The notes: generated from the letters alone by a model not told the origin. A stretch of DNA of 8,601 nt from Bacillota bacterium (GCA_023623095.1 JAMNXX010000022.1:1-8601), one strand, 5' to 3'. Positions 1 to 7,851 are shown, counted from the stretch's first letter. Numbers and translations: made by a program.

Positions 1-39
1 GATCTCCTCGATATCAAAAGCCGGAGGGATATAAAATGA
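1..39 (+). CDS. Possible 3' end of an upstream gene (partial)
   Basis: The first 39 bases are open in frame 1 and end in TGA at 37-39, overlapping the ATG of the next gene in the ATGA arrangement typical of translationally coupled genes. Frame 2 is also open and ends in TAA at 32-34, so it is an equally possible tail. Only about a dozen residues are visible in either frame, too few to name a product. The close spacing suggests that the S-component gene is a downstream member of a + strand operon. Confidence 0.3.
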   Translation, partial: DLLDIKSRRDIK

Positions 40-644
40 ACATCGGCCTTTTTTCTATATGCATTCTCCTTGTGGGATTATTTTTGATCTTTTTTTCGTA
101 TGAAAAAAGCGATATTTCCATAAAAGAAATCAGCCTTATTTCTACGCTGGCAGCCGTTGCAGGCATATCGAGGATTCCCTTTGCTGCGATTCCGAACGTG
201 CAGCCCACCACTTTTTTCGTCCTGCTGTCCGGTTATGTTTTCGGCCCTGTCTATGGATTTATGGTAGGTGCTGTTGCCAGCCTGGTATCCAATAGCTTTC
301 TGGGACACGGTCCATGGACGCCATGGCAAATGATCGCTTGGGGTGCCGCCGGAATCTCTGCGGGACTTTTAAAAAAAGCCCTTCCAAAACCCAAAAGAAT
401 TCCCCTTAGCATCTTTGCATTTTGCTGGGGGTTCTTATTTGACTACATCATGAATTTATGGCAATGGATCGCTTTCATTTATCCACACACCCTGTCAACT
501 TTTATCGCCGTCTACGCCGCATCCTTTTATTTTGATCTCATGCACGCACTGTGCAATTTTATACTCACTTATTTATTCGGAAAAAATCTCATCAATGTGC
601 TTTCAAGATTTAGGGATAAAATCCATTATACAGAGATTTCCTAA
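36..644 (+). CDS. ECF transporter S-component (substrate-binding membrane subunit)
   Basis: This 202-residue, very hydrophobic protein is likely the substrate-capturing subunit of an energy-coupling factor (ECF) importer for a vitamin or related micronutrient. It would act in the cytoplasmic membrane with shared EcfT and EcfA/A' subunits, which are not in this window. I see about six membrane segments, near residues 4-21, 33-50, 58-86, 96-112, 124-148 and 152-180. The stretch IPNVQP (52-57), then FGP (69-71), and SNSFLGHGPWTPWQM (85-99) matches my memory of the ECF S-component family in Firmicutes. Some relatives sit beside DUF4430-type proteins and are linked to cobalamin, but the ligand cannot be read from this sequence. 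The ATG at 36 is preceded by GGAGGG at 23-28 with seven-base spacing. The frame stays open upstream, so a longer protein is formally possible but less likely. Confidence 0.8.
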   Translation: MNIGLFSICILLVGLFLIFFSYEKSDISIKEISLISTLAAVAGISRIPFAAIPNVQPTTFFVLLSGYVFGPVYGFMVGAVASLVSNSFLGHGPWTPWQMIAWGAAGISAGLLKKALPKPKRIPLSIFAFCWGFLFDYIMNLWQWIAFIYPHTLSTFIAVYAASFYFDLMHALCNFILTYLFGKNLINVLSRFRDKIHYTEIS

Positions 645-707
645 AGCCAATTGATATTTTTATAAGTACAACTTTCTTGCATATTCGTAAAGAACGCTCT
701 TCCTGAC

Positions 708-732
708 AAGGAATTTGAGAAAACAAATCCTT
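708..732 (+). terminator. Weak hairpin downstream of the S-component gene
   Basis: AAGGAATTTG (708-717) and CAAATCCTT (724-732) pair as a nine-base stem with one bulged A and a six-base loop, followed by the T-rich CAAATTTT. It lies 64 bases after the S-component stop. It could act as a weak intrinsic terminator, but there is no clean U-run and the stem is A/T-rich. The rest of 645-750 shows nothing else I can name. Confidence 0.22.
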
Positions 733-753
733 CAAATTTTGCTCAAAAACTTC

Positions 754-772
754 GGGCGAGCACAGCTCACCC
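754..772. repeat. Degenerate GGGCGAGC palindromic unit (left copy)
   Basis: GGGCGAGC at 754-761 faces GCTCACCC at 765-772 across a three-base ACA loop, with one mismatch (C757/A769). It shares the core GGGCGAGCACAGC with the unit at 1097-1123. It appears to be a decayed copy of the same palindrome and is the leftmost part of the composite repeat region. Confidence 0.55.
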
Positions 773-901
773 CTCCGTTAGCACCCCAGAAGTTGCCATA
801 TACAGAAGGACTGCGGAAAGCGGCAACGGTGACTGATAAAAGATTCGCCAAGAAAAGCCTCTGAAAAATTTCTGAAAATCCGTGAAAACAGCAGGACGCT
901 G

Positions 902-963
902 TTGTAGGGGCGGTCTTTGACCGCTCGCTCCTTTACTTCGGGCGACACAGGTCGCCCCTACAA
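902..963. repeat. Central GTAGGGGCG...CGCCCCTAC palindrome with nested hairpins
   Basis: TTGTAGGGGCG (902-912) and CGCCCCTACAA (953-963) are perfect 11-base inverted ends. Inside are two further perfect hairpins: GCGGTC/GACCGC around TTT (910-924) and GGGCGAC/GTCGCCC around ACAG (940-957). The outer stem and the inner hairpins share bases, so they compete. From memory, units of the form TGTAGGGGCG...CGCCCCTACA are dispersed intergenic repeats in many Firmicute genomes. Confidence 0.75.
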
Positions 964-1008
964 AATATATTGGACAGGACGTCCAGTAGGCAGCAGTAGG
1001 ATTTTCAG
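958..1008. repeat. Direct repeat, copy A
   Basis: This runs from CTACAAAATATATTGG to GTAGGATTTTCAG and matches 1150-1198 in the same orientation. In the 35-base core starting at TTG (970-1004), 27 positions agree and seven of the eight differences are transitions. Copy A follows the central palindrome and overlaps the right arm of the long inverted repeat, so it appears to be part of the same repeat unit. Confidence 0.65.
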
Positions 1009-1096
1009 AAATTTTGAAGAGCCGCTTTTCTCGAATCTTTTATTGGAATCAGATGCGCTTTCCGTAATCCTTCGCGAATATATCTTTCGAAAATCA

Positions 1097-1123
1097 GTAA
1101 GGGCGAGCACAGCCCGCCCTTAC
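1097..1123. repeat. GTAAGGGCG...CGCCCTTAC palindromic unit
   Basis: GTAAGGGCG (1097-1105) and CGCCCTTAC (1115-1123) are a perfect nine-base inverted pair around AGCACAGCC. It is the counterpart of the central palindrome for the second repeat copy: palindrome first, then the direct-repeat body at 1150-1198. Read on the minus strand it lies 78 bases past the purD stop and is followed by TGATTTTCG. It could therefore end operon transcription, but the T-run is short. Confidence 0.65.
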
Positions 1124-1149
1124 AGTTGCTTTTAAAGCATAAGTTGCTT

Positions 1150-1198
1150 CTACAAATTTATTGAATAGGATGCCCTATAGGCAGTGGTAGGATTTCAG
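1150..1198. repeat. Direct repeat, copy B, abutting the purD stop
   Basis: CTACAAATTTATTGAATAGG through GGTAGGATTTCAG matches copy A at 958-1008 with two small gaps and mostly transition differences. It stops two bases short of the purD stop codon. Copy A continues beyond this point into further repeat sequence, while copy B gives way to purD, so this copy looks truncated or inserted right at the end of the gene. It also holds the small palindrome CCTATAGG (1174-1181). Confidence 0.65.
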
Positions 1199-1200
1199 AT

Positions 1201-2481
1201 TTATTCAGAAGCCTGGATTCCTTTTGCGATAAATGCGGCAATATCTTTTCGGTACTGCATTCCTTCAAAAGATATCCTCGCCACGTTCGCATAAGCTTTC
1301 TCTCTCGCTTCCTTCAGCGTATCTCCCCAAGCCGTCACCCCTAAGACCCTTCCTCCGCTGGTTACGATTTTGCCCTTTTCTTTTCGGGTTCCGGCATGGA
1401 AAACAACCACATCCGAATCCACATCCTGCAAGCCTTGGATCACTTTTCCCTTTTCGTAGCTGCCGGGATAGCCCCCTGAGGCAAGGACGACGCACACCGT
1501 CTTCTTCTCCGTCCATTCGAGCTTTTGTTCTTTTAATCTTTGATTCAAGATGCTTTCAATGACATCGAGTAGATCTGTCTCCAACCTCGTCAGCACAACC
1601 TGTGCCTCCGGATCCCCAAACCTCGTATTAAACTCCAATACCTTCGGCCCTTCTTCTGTAATCATCAATCCGATAAACAATATGCCTTTAAAATCCAATC
1701 CATCTTTTTTAAAGCCTTGGATAATGGGGGTTAAAATTTTCTGTTCCACTTCTTTCTGGAGGGCATCATCATAGATATAGCTGGGAGAATAATTCCCCAT
1801 CCCCCCTGTGTTGGGACCTTCATCATTATCAAATATTTTTTTATAATCCTGTGCGCTGACCATGGGGACAATGCTCTCTCCGTCTACAAAACACAAAATC
1901 GATGTCTCCACCCCTGTCAGAAACTCTTCCAGCACGACTTTATCCCCCGACGCACCGAACTTTTTCTGCACCATCATCCCATCCAAAGCATCGAAAGCCT
2001 CCTGCTCGTTTGCAGCGATCACAACGCCTTTTCCTGCCGCCAGTCCATCCGCTTTGATCACAGCCGGATACCCATAAGCTCCAACCGCATCCTTTGCTGC
2101 ATCGATATCCATAAACTCCATATATCGCCCCGTCGGAATACCGTGGCGCATCAGAAAATCCTTTGTAAACGCCTTGCTCCCTTCCAACTGGGCACATTTT
2201 TTATTGGGACCGAAAACCCTTAAGCCCTCCTTCTCAAAGAGATCCGTAATTCCCGCAACCAGGGGCGCTTCCGGGCCCACTACCGTCAGATCGATTTTCT
2301 TTTCCTTTGCGAAATCACGAAGCGCTTCAATATCCTCTGCCTGAATATCCACAGTTTCAGCCAAATCCGCAATCCCGGCATTACCTGGTGCGCAGTATAT
2401 TTTCGATACTTTGGGACTTTGATGGAGTTTCCACACGAGCACATGCTCTCGCCCGCCTCCGCCTACAACCAATATTTTCAT
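1201..2481 (-). CDS. purD: Phosphoribosylamine--glycine ligase (GAR synthetase)
   Basis: This ATP-grasp enzyme joins glycine to 5-phosphoribosylamine to make GAR, the second step of purine synthesis, in the cytoplasm. At 426 residues it is full length for the family. Visible landmarks are MKILVVGGGGREH (1-13), the ATP-grasp segment VIKADGLAAGKGV (141-153), GPNTGGMG (222-229) and the GARS signature RFGDPEAQ (287-294). The ATG at 2481 is chosen because it gives the canonical N-terminus and has GGAGGAGG eight bases upstream. A TTG at 2511 in the same frame would add ten residues (MSELAEEVID) and place the start upstream of that ribosome binding site. It is the last gene of the pur operon, 37 bases after purH. 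Its stop codon adjoins the repeat at 1150-1198. Confidence 0.97.
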   Translation of the reverse strand: MKILVVGGGGREHVLVWKLHQSPKVSKIYCAPGNAGIADLAETVDIQAEDIEALRDFAKEKKIDLTVVGPEAPLVAGITDLFEKEGLRVFGPNKKCAQLEGSKAFTKDFLMRHGIPTGRYMEFMDIDAAKDAVGAYGYPAVIKADGLAAGKGVVIAANEQEAFDALDGMMVQKKFGASGDKVVLEEFLTGVETSILCFVDGESIVPMVSAQDYKKIFDNDEGPNTGGMGNYSPSYIYDDALQKEVEQKILTPIIQGFKKDGLDFKGILFIGLMITEEGPKVLEFNTRFGDPEAQVVLTRLETDLLDVIESILNQRLKEQKLEWTEKKTVCVVLASGGYPGSYEKGKVIQGLQDVDSDVVVFHAGTRKEKGKIVTSGGRVLGVTAWGDTLKEAREKAYANVARISFEGMQYRKDIAAFIAKGIQASE

Positions 2482-2518
2482 GTCTATGACCTCCTCCGCA
2501 AGCTCCGACAATTTGTGA

Positions 2519-4060
2519 TTAGTGTTTAAAATGCCTCATCCCCGTAAATATCATCGCAATTCCGTATTTGTTTGCCATTTCAATCGATTCCTCATCGCGG
2601 ATCGAGCCACCGGGCTGGATGATAGCCGTTACCCCCGCCTTTGCAGCCGCTTCTACACAGTCTGAAAATGGGAAGAATGCATCAGATGCCATAACGCTTC
2701 CTTTTGTATCCACGTTAGACTGGCGGATCGCATTTTCAACAGCCCAGATACGGTTGACCTGCCCCGGTCCGATTCCGATCGTTGCCTGATCCTTTGCCAA
2801 AACGATTCCGTTAGACTTAATGTGTTTGACAACCTTCCATGCAAACCTTAGATCTTCCATCTCTTTTTGAGTGGGGATGCGATTCGTAACCACTTTTAAA
2901 TCTTCTTCGATAAGCAATTCGTGATCCACTTCTTGAATCAGAATGCCGCCATTCACCTTTTTCATATCCAATGAACCTTTTGGCTGTTTCTTTTCAATGT
3001 CCTCCAGCTTCAGCAACCGGATATTTTTCTTGGATTTCAAAATTTCCAACGCCTCGGGTTCAAAATCCGGTGCAATCACGATTTCTACAAATATTTTATT
3101 GATCTCTTCTGCCGTCTGCTTGTCCATCTTGCGATTTACTGCAATGATTCCTCCAAATATGGATACGGGATCGCATTCATAAGCCTTTTTATAAGCAGTA
3201 TACAAATCATATCCGCTTCCCACACCGCACGCATTCGCGTGTTTGACAGCAACTACGGAAGGTTCATCGAATTCTTTCAGAAGCTCCAGCGCACCGTTCG
3301 CATCATTGATATTATTAAAAGAAAGTTCTTTTCCATGAAGCTGTATGGCATTGGCCAAAGAACCCGGCTGATTGCCGATTTCCTTATAGAATACCGCTTT
3401 TTGATGCGGATTTTCTCCATATCTTAGCTCTTGAGCCTTTTCATAGGTCAGCGTCAATGTGTCCGGAAGCTCTCCTTGAATTTGCTTTCTCAGATAATCA
3501 GCGATCAATGCATCGTAATGGGCCGTATGTTCAAATACTTTCAATGCCAATCTGTACTTTGTATCTAAAGACACTTCTCCCGACTCTTCAAGCTCTCTCA
3601 CCACATTATCATAATCATCCGGATCGCATATCACGACCACATCTTTATGATTTTTCGCTGCCGCTCGCAGCATGGTCGGCCCTCCGATGTCGATATTCTC
3701 GATGGCATCTTCCAGCGAAACGCCCTCTTTTAAGATCGTTTCTTTGAAAGGATACAGATTGATCGCAACGATGTCGATGGGAGCGATATTTAATTTTTTC
3801 AGCTGCTCCATATGTTCCGGATTACTGCGCATCGCAAGAATCCCTCCATGTACCGCTGGATGGAGCGTTTTTACCCTTCCGTCCAAACATTCTGGATATC
3901 CTGTTATATCCGATATGGCAATGACCTGTATGCCATTTTCGGAAAGTATTTTTGCCGTCCCTCCTGTAGAGATAATCTCCACTCCTATCTCTTGGAGTTT
4001 TTTAGCAAACGCTACAATGCCTCTTTTATCTGAAACGCTGATCAATGCACGCTTTTTCAT
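2519..4060 (-). CDS. purH: Bifunctional AICAR transformylase / IMP cyclohydrolase
   Basis: PurH carries out the last two steps to IMP: formylation of AICAR with 10-formyl-THF, then ring closure. The 513-residue length is normal. The N-terminal cyclohydrolase (MGS-like) domain shows SVSDK (8-12), STGGTA (31-36), GRVKTLHP (61-68) and NIDIGGP (122-128). The C-terminal transformylase domain shows RYGENPHQ (213-220), KHANACGVG (273-281, with the catalytic Lys-His pair), GQVNR (433-437), SDAFFPF (459-465) and QPGGSIRD (482-489). It ends in the family-typical GMRHFKH. The ATG at 4060 has AAGGAGG at 4069-4075, partly inside the purN stop region. Only 13 bases separate it from purN, which suggests coupled translation. 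Confidence 0.97.
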   Translation of the reverse strand: MKKRALISVSDKRGIVAFAKKLQEIGVEIISTGGTAKILSENGIQVIAISDITGYPECLDGRVKTLHPAVHGGILAMRSNPEHMEQLKKLNIAPIDIVAINLYPFKETILKEGVSLEDAIENIDIGGPTMLRAAAKNHKDVVVICDPDDYDNVVRELEESGEVSLDTKYRLALKVFEHTAHYDALIADYLRKQIQGELPDTLTLTYEKAQELRYGENPHQKAVFYKEIGNQPGSLANAIQLHGKELSFNNINDANGALELLKEFDEPSVVAVKHANACGVGSGYDLYTAYKKAYECDPVSIFGGIIAVNRKMDKQTAEEINKIFVEIVIAPDFEPEALEILKSKKNIRLLKLEDIEKKQPKGSLDMKKVNGGILIQEVDHELLIEEDLKVVTNRIPTQKEMEDLRFAWKVVKHIKSNGIVLAKDQATIGIGPGQVNRIWAVENAIRQSNVDTKGSVMASDAFFPFSDCVEAAAKAGVTAIIQPGGSIRDEESIEMANKYGIAMIFTGMRHFKH

Positions 4061-4073
4061 CTTTCTATCCTCC

Positions 4074-4697
4074 TTATTTTATCTGGACTCTTCGTCCCTC
4101 CACATGTAATCTTCCTTCCGCAAACAGCTTTACTGCGAGAGGAAGGAGTTCATGCTCTACGACCAAAACCCGCTGGGCTAATGTCTCTGCTGTATCATTT
4201 TCTTTTACTTCTACCGCCTTTTGTAGAATGATCGGCCCCGTATCCGTTCCCTCATCTACAAAATGAACGGTCGCTCCTGTGACCTTTGCCCCGTAATCCA
4301 ACACAGCCTGGTGAACACGCTTCCCATAAAATCCTTTCCCACAAAAGCTAGGAATGAGCGATGGATGAATATTGATGATCTGATTTCGATAGGCCTCTAC
4401 AATTTTTTGATCCAAGATAGACATATATCCTGCCAAAACAACCAGATCAATTTGTTTTTTCCGGAGAACATCTAAAATTTTCTCGGTTCTCAGATTCGGA
4501 TCCGGATAATTGCCTGCTCCAATATAACAGATTTCCAATCCATGTGCCTCTGCACGCTTCAGCCCATATGCATCTTCCCGGCTGGATATGACCACCGCTA
4601 TCTTTGCAGGGATAAATCCCGACTCGATTCCATCAATAATAGCCTGCAAATTTGTCCCTCCACCGGAAATCAGTACAGCGATATTTATCTTGGACAT
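4074..4697 (-). CDS. purN: Phosphoribosylglycinamide formyltransferase (GART)
   Basis: PurN transfers a formyl group from 10-formyl-THF to GAR to give FGAR. At 207 residues it is of usual length. The phosphate-binding loop [10 protein letters not shown] is at 11-20. The catalytic residues corresponding to E. coli Asn106, His108 and Asp144 are Asn109 and His111 in INIHPSLIP, and Asp152 in [11 protein letters not shown]. The ATG at 4697 gives the standard start [14 protein letters not shown] and lies inside the end of purM, a 13-base overlap. Its ribosome binding site would be within purM, and expression is probably coupled to it. The folate-dependent PurN, rather than formate-using PurT, fits an operon that also carries folate-dependent PurH. 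Confidence 0.97.
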   Translation of the reverse strand: MSKINIAVLISGGGTNLQAIIDGIESGFIPAKIAVVISSREDAYGLKRAEAHGLEICYIGAGNYPDPNLRTEKILDVLRKKQIDLVVLAGYMSILDQKIVEAYRNQIINIHPSLIPSFCGKGFYGKRVHQAVLDYGAKVTGATVHFVDEGTDTGPIILQKAVEVKENDTAETLAQRVLVVEHELLPLAVKLFAEGRLHVEGRRVQIK

Positions 4698-5731
4698 ATT
4701 TCCACCCCATGATCTCCGGATACGATCTGCCCGATACGATAGGCTTTTTCACCGTTTGCTTCCAGATCCCGGATAATATTTTCCCCATCCTGTTCATTCA
4801 CAACGAGTATCATTCCGATTCCCATATTCAAAGTGGAAAACATTTCATCCTGTTCGATATTTCCAAGCTCTTGGATCGTCTCAAAAATAGGCAAAATCGG
4901 CCAAGTGCCCAATTCGATTACTGCTCTGAGCCCCTGGGGAATTACCCGGGGAATGTTTTCATAAAATCCGCCTCCCGTGATATGAACCATCCCTTTGATT
5001 TGATATTTTTCCATCAGCGCCATGCAAGGCTTTACATAAATTCGAGTTGGCTCTAGCAAAATCTCTCCCAGAGTTTTGCCCGAATCATCGAATGGCTTTT
5101 CCACGGAATATCCTAAATTTTCGAAAAACAGCTTGCGCACCAGAGAATATCCATTGCTGTGGATGCCGCTGGAAGGCAAACCGATCAATACATCTCCCTC
5201 TGCGATTTGAGAACCGTCAATGATCTTCTCCCGATCCACTATCCCAACTGCAAATCCTGCCAAATCATACTCGCCGTCATCATAAAATCCGGGCATTTCC
5301 GCAGTTTCTCCCCCAATCAGTGCACATCCTGCTTGAACACAACCATCTGCAATTCCTTTTACGATATCTGCGATCTTTTCCGGTTTGAGTTTTCCCGTCG
5401 CCACATAATCTAAAAAAAACAAAGGCTTTGCACCCTGGCACAATACATCATTGACGCACATCGCGACACAGTCCTGTCCCACCGTATCATGCTTATCCAT
5501 CAAAAAAGCAATTTTGAGCTTTGTGCCGACGCCATCCGTTCCCGACACCAAAACAGGGTTCTTATATCCCTCCAAGTCCAACTGAAACAGCCCTCCAAAT
5601 CCCCCAATATCACAAAGCACATTGGGATTGAGCGTTCTTTGGATATGCTTGCGCATCAGCTGAACAGCTCGGGCTCCTTCATTGACATCCACACCTGCTT
5701 CTCGATATGTTAGCGATTTCTTCTCCATCAT
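4685..5731 (-). CDS. purM: Phosphoribosylformylglycinamidine cyclo-ligase (AIR synthetase)
   Basis: PurM uses ATP to close the imidazole ring, turning FGAM into AIR. Full length at 348 residues. Family landmarks are SGTDGVGTK (63-71), [12 protein letters not shown] (92-103), GGETAEMPG (140-148), [13 protein letters not shown] (187-199), [13 protein letters not shown] (250-262) and NMGIGM (302-307). Two ATGs stand in tandem at 5731 and 5728. AGGGGGAG lies at 5735-5742, so it is three bases from the first and six from the second. The second ATG is therefore a realistic start and would remove only one Met. Eight bases separate purM from purF, and its end overlaps purN. The enzyme that makes its substrate (PurL/PurQ/PurS) is not encoded in the window. 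Confidence 0.97.
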   Translation of the reverse strand: MMEKKSLTYREAGVDVNEGARAVQLMRKHIQRTLNPNVLCDIGGFGGLFQLDLEGYKNPVLVSGTDGVGTKLKIAFLMDKHDTVGQDCVAMCVNDVLCQGAKPLFFLDYVATGKLKPEKIADIVKGIADGCVQAGCALIGGETAEMPGFYDDGEYDLAGFAVGIVDREKIIDGSQIAEGDVLIGLPSSGIHSNGYSLVRKLFFENLGYSVEKPFDDSGKTLGEILLEPTRIYVKPCMALMEKYQIKGMVHITGGGFYENIPRVIPQGLRAVIELGTWPILPIFETIQELGNIEQDEMFSTLNMGIGMILVVNEQDGENIIRDLEANGEKAYRIGQIVSGDHGVEICPR

Positions 5732-5739
5732 TGCTCCCC

Positions 5740-7161
5740 CTATCTCTTCTCAAAAACATATTGACTGCTTTCCCTCGGGACCTCCATCGGATAGTTTCCG
5801 CTAAAACACGCACCGCATAAAATATCTCCGGGCATTTGAATCGAGCGGAACAGCCCCTCGATGCTCAAATATCCCAAACTATCCGCATCGATCATCTTTC
5901 GAATCTCCTCTACAGAACGGGTCGCACCTACCAGATTCTTTCTTGCAGGAGTATCGATCCCAAAATAACAGGAATATTTTACAGGCGGTGAACTGATTCG
6001 CACATGCACTTCTTTTGCTCCCGCTGATTTCAGCAAGTCTACAATTTTTCTGCTTGTCGTTCCCCGAACGATGGAATCATCCACCAAAACCAAGCGCTTT
6101 CCCTTAATGTTTTCCTTCAATACATTTAGCTTCAATCGGACGCTTAATTCCCGCATCTTTTGAGTCGGCTGTATAAATGTTCTGCCTACATAACGGTTTT
6201 TGATCAGGCCTTCCCCAAAAGGAATCTTCGATTCTTCTGAATAACCGATCGCTGCAACCGTACCCGAATCCGGTACGGCGATCACCATATCTGCCTCTAC
6301 CGGATGTTCCTGTGCCAAAATCTTACCCGCATTTTTTCTGCTAATATAGACACTTTGCCCATCCAATACGCTGTCCGGCCTTGCAAAATATACAAATTCA
6401 AAAGAACAAAAAGCTTTTTTCTCGCCCTTGATTCCCATCATACTGTGAATTTCATTGTCTTCAATGACTACAATCTCTCCCGGAGCCACATCCCGTACAA
6501 ATTCAGCATCAAGCACATGAAATGCACAGCTCTCGGAGGAAATCACATATCCTCCTTCGAATTTTCCGATACACAAAGGCTTTAGTCCATAGGGATCCCT
6601 CACTCCGATGAGCTTCTGTCCCAAAGTGAGTGCAACTGCATAAGAGCCTTGAATTTGCTCCATCGTTTTTCGGATCGCTTCTTCTGCGGACAGGGTTGTG
6701 CTGTAGCGCGCTACCAGATTGGCGATCACTTCACTGTCAATAGAAGTTTGAAAGATAGCCCCTTGATCTTGCAACTGCTCTCGAATTTCCGGGGCATTGA
6801 TCAGATTGCCATTATGCGCCAACGCAATTCCGCCGCCCTTATGCTGCACCACCAGTGGCTGCGCATTAACCACACAAGCATCTCCCGTAGTCGAATAGCG
6901 GACATGCCCGATTGCAATATCTCCCTGAAGCCTTCTGATGATCTCATCTGTAAATACCTCTTGAACCAATCCTGCCTCTTTATAGTATTGAATCCTTCCC
7001 CCGTCATTTGCAGCAATCCCTGCACTCTCCTGACCTCTGTGCTGGAGGGCATGAAGTCCGAAATAGGCTAATTGAGAAATATTTTTCAACCCCGGTGCAT
7101 AAATTCCTATCACACCGCATTCTTCTTTTAATTTGTCCAGCTCCATCATGTTTTCTATCAA
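5740..7161 (-). CDS. purF: Amidophosphoribosyltransferase (glutamine PRPP amidotransferase)
   Basis: PurF makes 5-phosphoribosylamine from PRPP and glutamine, the committed step of purine synthesis, and in the family is feedback-inhibited by purine nucleotides. At 473 residues it is full length. The N-terminal glutaminase nucleophile is Cys15 in EECGVIG, preceded by a short propeptide as in B. subtilis PurF, where cleavage exposes the cysteine. Other landmarks are [10 protein letters not shown] (41-50), HNGNL (116-120) and the PRPP loop [12 protein letters not shown] (358-369). Four cysteines, 252, 398, 449 and 452 (the last two in CGAC), correspond to the [4Fe-4S] ligands of the Bacillus-type enzyme. 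The start shown is TTG at 7161, supported by GGAGG eight bases upstream. ATGs at 7149 and 7146 are 20 or more bases from that site. It follows purE by 42 bases. Confidence 0.97.
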   Translation of the reverse strand: MIENMMELDKLKEECGVIGIYAPGLKNISQLAYFGLHALQHRGQESAGIAANDGGRIQYYKEAGLVQEVFTDEIIRRLQGDIAIGHVRYSTTGDACVVNAQPLVVQHKGGGIALAHNGNLINAPEIREQLQDQGAIFQTSIDSEVIANLVARYSTTLSAEEAIRKTMEQIQGSYAVALTLGQKLIGVRDPYGLKPLCIGKFEGGYVISSESCAFHVLDAEFVRDVAPGEIVVIEDNEIHSMMGIKGEKKAFCSFEFVYFARPDSVLDGQSVYISRKNAGKILAQEHPVEADMVIAVPDSGTVAAIGYSEESKIPFGEGLIKNRYVGRTFIQPTQKMRELSVRLKLNVLKENIKGKRLVLVDDSIVRGTTSRKIVDLLKSAGAKEVHVRISSPPVKYSCYFGIDTPARKNLVGATRSVEEIRKMIDADSLGYLSIEGLFRSIQMPGDILCGACFSGNYPMEVPRESSQYVFEKR

Positions 7162-7169
7162 TTTGGCTA

Positions 7170-7174
7170 CCTCC
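7170..7174 (-). promoter_or_regulatory. Ribosome binding site that favours a TTG start for purF
   Basis: GGAGG on the minus strand lies eight bases before TTG at 7161 but 20 bases before the first in-frame ATG (7149). Normal Shine-Dalgarno spacing therefore points to TTG, giving a 14-residue propeptide before the catalytic cysteine. The ATG at 7149 would give 10 residues, against 11 in B. subtilis from memory. Either start gives a working protein after processing. Confidence 0.6.
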
Positions 7175-7203
7175 GATTTCTTTTCCGTTTCTTTTTGAAC
7201 TTT

Positions 7204-7686
7204 CTACTGTTTCGAAAATGCTTTATCTTTTTCCAGAACCTCTTCCTCCATTTTTTTGCGATATTCCTTCATCTTTTGCCTTAATTCAGGATATCGAACG
7301 GATAATATCTGTACCGCCAAAAGCGCCGCATTTTCTGCACCGTCGATTGCTACCGTTGCAACCGGTATTCCTTTCGGCATTTGAACAATCGACAACAGCG
7401 AATCCAATCCATCCATCGTAGAAGATTTAATTGGCAGTCCAATGATCGGGAGCGTTGTATACGCAGCCAAAACACCAGGAAGATGTGCCGCTTTTCCGGC
7501 TGCCCCGATGATCACTTCAAATCCGTCTGCTTCTGCATTTTTTGCAAAATTCATCGCTTGTTCAGGCGTCCTGTGAGCAGACAGCACCCGAACACTGACC
7601 GCAATCCCAAAGGCTTTCAGCATCCTTTCCGCTCTCTCTACCACCTTATAATCCGAATCACTTCCCATTACAATCGCTACTTTCAT
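7204..7686 (-). CDS. purE: N5-carboxyaminoimidazole ribonucleotide mutase (class I PurE)
   Basis: PurE moves the carboxyl group of N5-CAIR to carbon 4 to give CAIR. The 160-residue length is normal for the small class I enzyme. The nucleotide-binding GSDSD (8-12), SAHRTP (36-41, with the conserved His) and GAAGKAAHLPG (61-71) are in place. The C-terminal 25 residues are a charged helix-like tail. The ATG at 7686 has AAGGGGG at 7695-7701, eight bases upstream. It is the first gene of the operon, with 247 bases before it. PurK, which makes the N5-CAIR substrate in many bacteria, is not adjacent, and neither is purC, which would use the product. Class I assignment rests on the motifs seen. Confidence 0.96.
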   Translation of the reverse strand: MKVAIVMGSDSDYKVVERAERMLKAFGIAVSVRVLSAHRTPEQAMNFAKNAEADGFEVIIGAAGKAAHLPGVLAAYTTLPIIGLPIKSSTMDGLDSLLSIVQMPKGIPVATVAIDGAENAALLAVQILSVRYPELRQKMKEYRKKMEEEVLEKDKAFSKQ

Positions 7687-7790
7687 CTCTGTTTCCCCCT
7701 TCTTTTCTTCAAAGATTTAAAATTTTCAGATCCATCAATCCATTCAGTTAAAAAACAAAAATAAATTCCAAAGAAATTATCCTTTATAAA

Positions 7791-7819
7791 TTTACATTTC
7801 TTTCTTAACCAAATGACAA
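7791..7819 (-). promoter_or_regulatory. Weak promoter candidate for the pur operon
   Basis: On the minus strand TTGTCA (7814-7819) and TGTAAA (7791-7796) are separated by 17 bases, matching five and four of six positions of the sigma-A consensus. An overlapping alternative is TTGGTT (7807-7812) with TATAAA (7783-7788) at 18 bases. Transcription would begin about 90-100 bases before purE. The region is strongly A/T-rich, so chance matches are easy. I saw no CCGAAC-type PurBox and no purine-riboswitch core in 7687-7933. Confidence 0.3.
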
Positions 7820-7822
7820 ATG

Positions 7823-7851
7823 AAGCTAAAGTTCAAGTAGAACTTTAGCTT
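7823..7851. repeat. Perfect 12-base hairpin upstream of purE
   Basis: AAGCTAAAGTTC (7823-7834) and GAACTTTAGCTT (7840-7851) pair perfectly around AAGTA. It shares a 25-base unit (7825-7849) with the neighbouring hairpin at 7881-7921. On the minus strand it is followed by CATTTGTCATTT, T-rich but without a true U-run. It could be a terminator between the permease and purE, a regulatory leader hairpin, or a small palindromic repeat. Confidence 0.6.

Larger units (their letters stand above)
798..1080. repeat. Long imperfect inverted repeat, MITE-like
   Basis: The two halves are clearly reverse complements. Exact arm pairs are: 865-881 with 999-1015 (17 bases, AAAATTTCTGAAAATCC), 836-847 with 1032-1043 (12 bases), 814-822 with 1056-1064 (9 bases) and 805-810 with 1068-1073 (6 bases). 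Mismatches and small gaps lie between them. The innermost paired block is 902-912 with 953-963. The right arm is longer near the core because 964-998 has only a short counterpart at 882-901. No transposase or protein-coding potential is present. The structure fits a non-autonomous mobile repeat, or two head-to-head copies of one repeat. Its ends are not sharp, and I cannot see a target duplication. Confidence 0.7.

Noticed and set aside
917..1135. 72-residue + strand reading frame in the intergenic region
   Set aside because: It runs straight across the palindromes and inverted repeat arms, has no recognisable ribosome binding site or domain, and its sequence is explained by the repeats.
750..1200. 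CRISPR array
   Set aside because: Repeats differ in length and orientation, spacing is irregular, and no series of identical repeats with unique spacers exists.
2482..2511. Upstream TTG start for purD adding MSELAEEVID
   Set aside because: The added stretch contains the GGAGGAGG ribosome binding site for the ATG at 2481, which gives the canonical PurD N-terminus.
3672..4109. 145-residue + strand reading frame opposite purH/purN
   Set aside because: It lies antisense to well-conserved purH and crosses into purN; it has no family resemblance and is a shadow of the real genes.
4685..4697. purM/purN overlap as a frameshift or fusion
   Set aside because: Both proteins are full length with normal ends; a 13-base overlap is ordinary coupling in a compact operon.
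7008..7421. 137-residue + strand reading frame opposite purF/purE
   Set aside because: Antisense to two intact conserved genes and their gap, with no recognisable motif; treated as a shadow.
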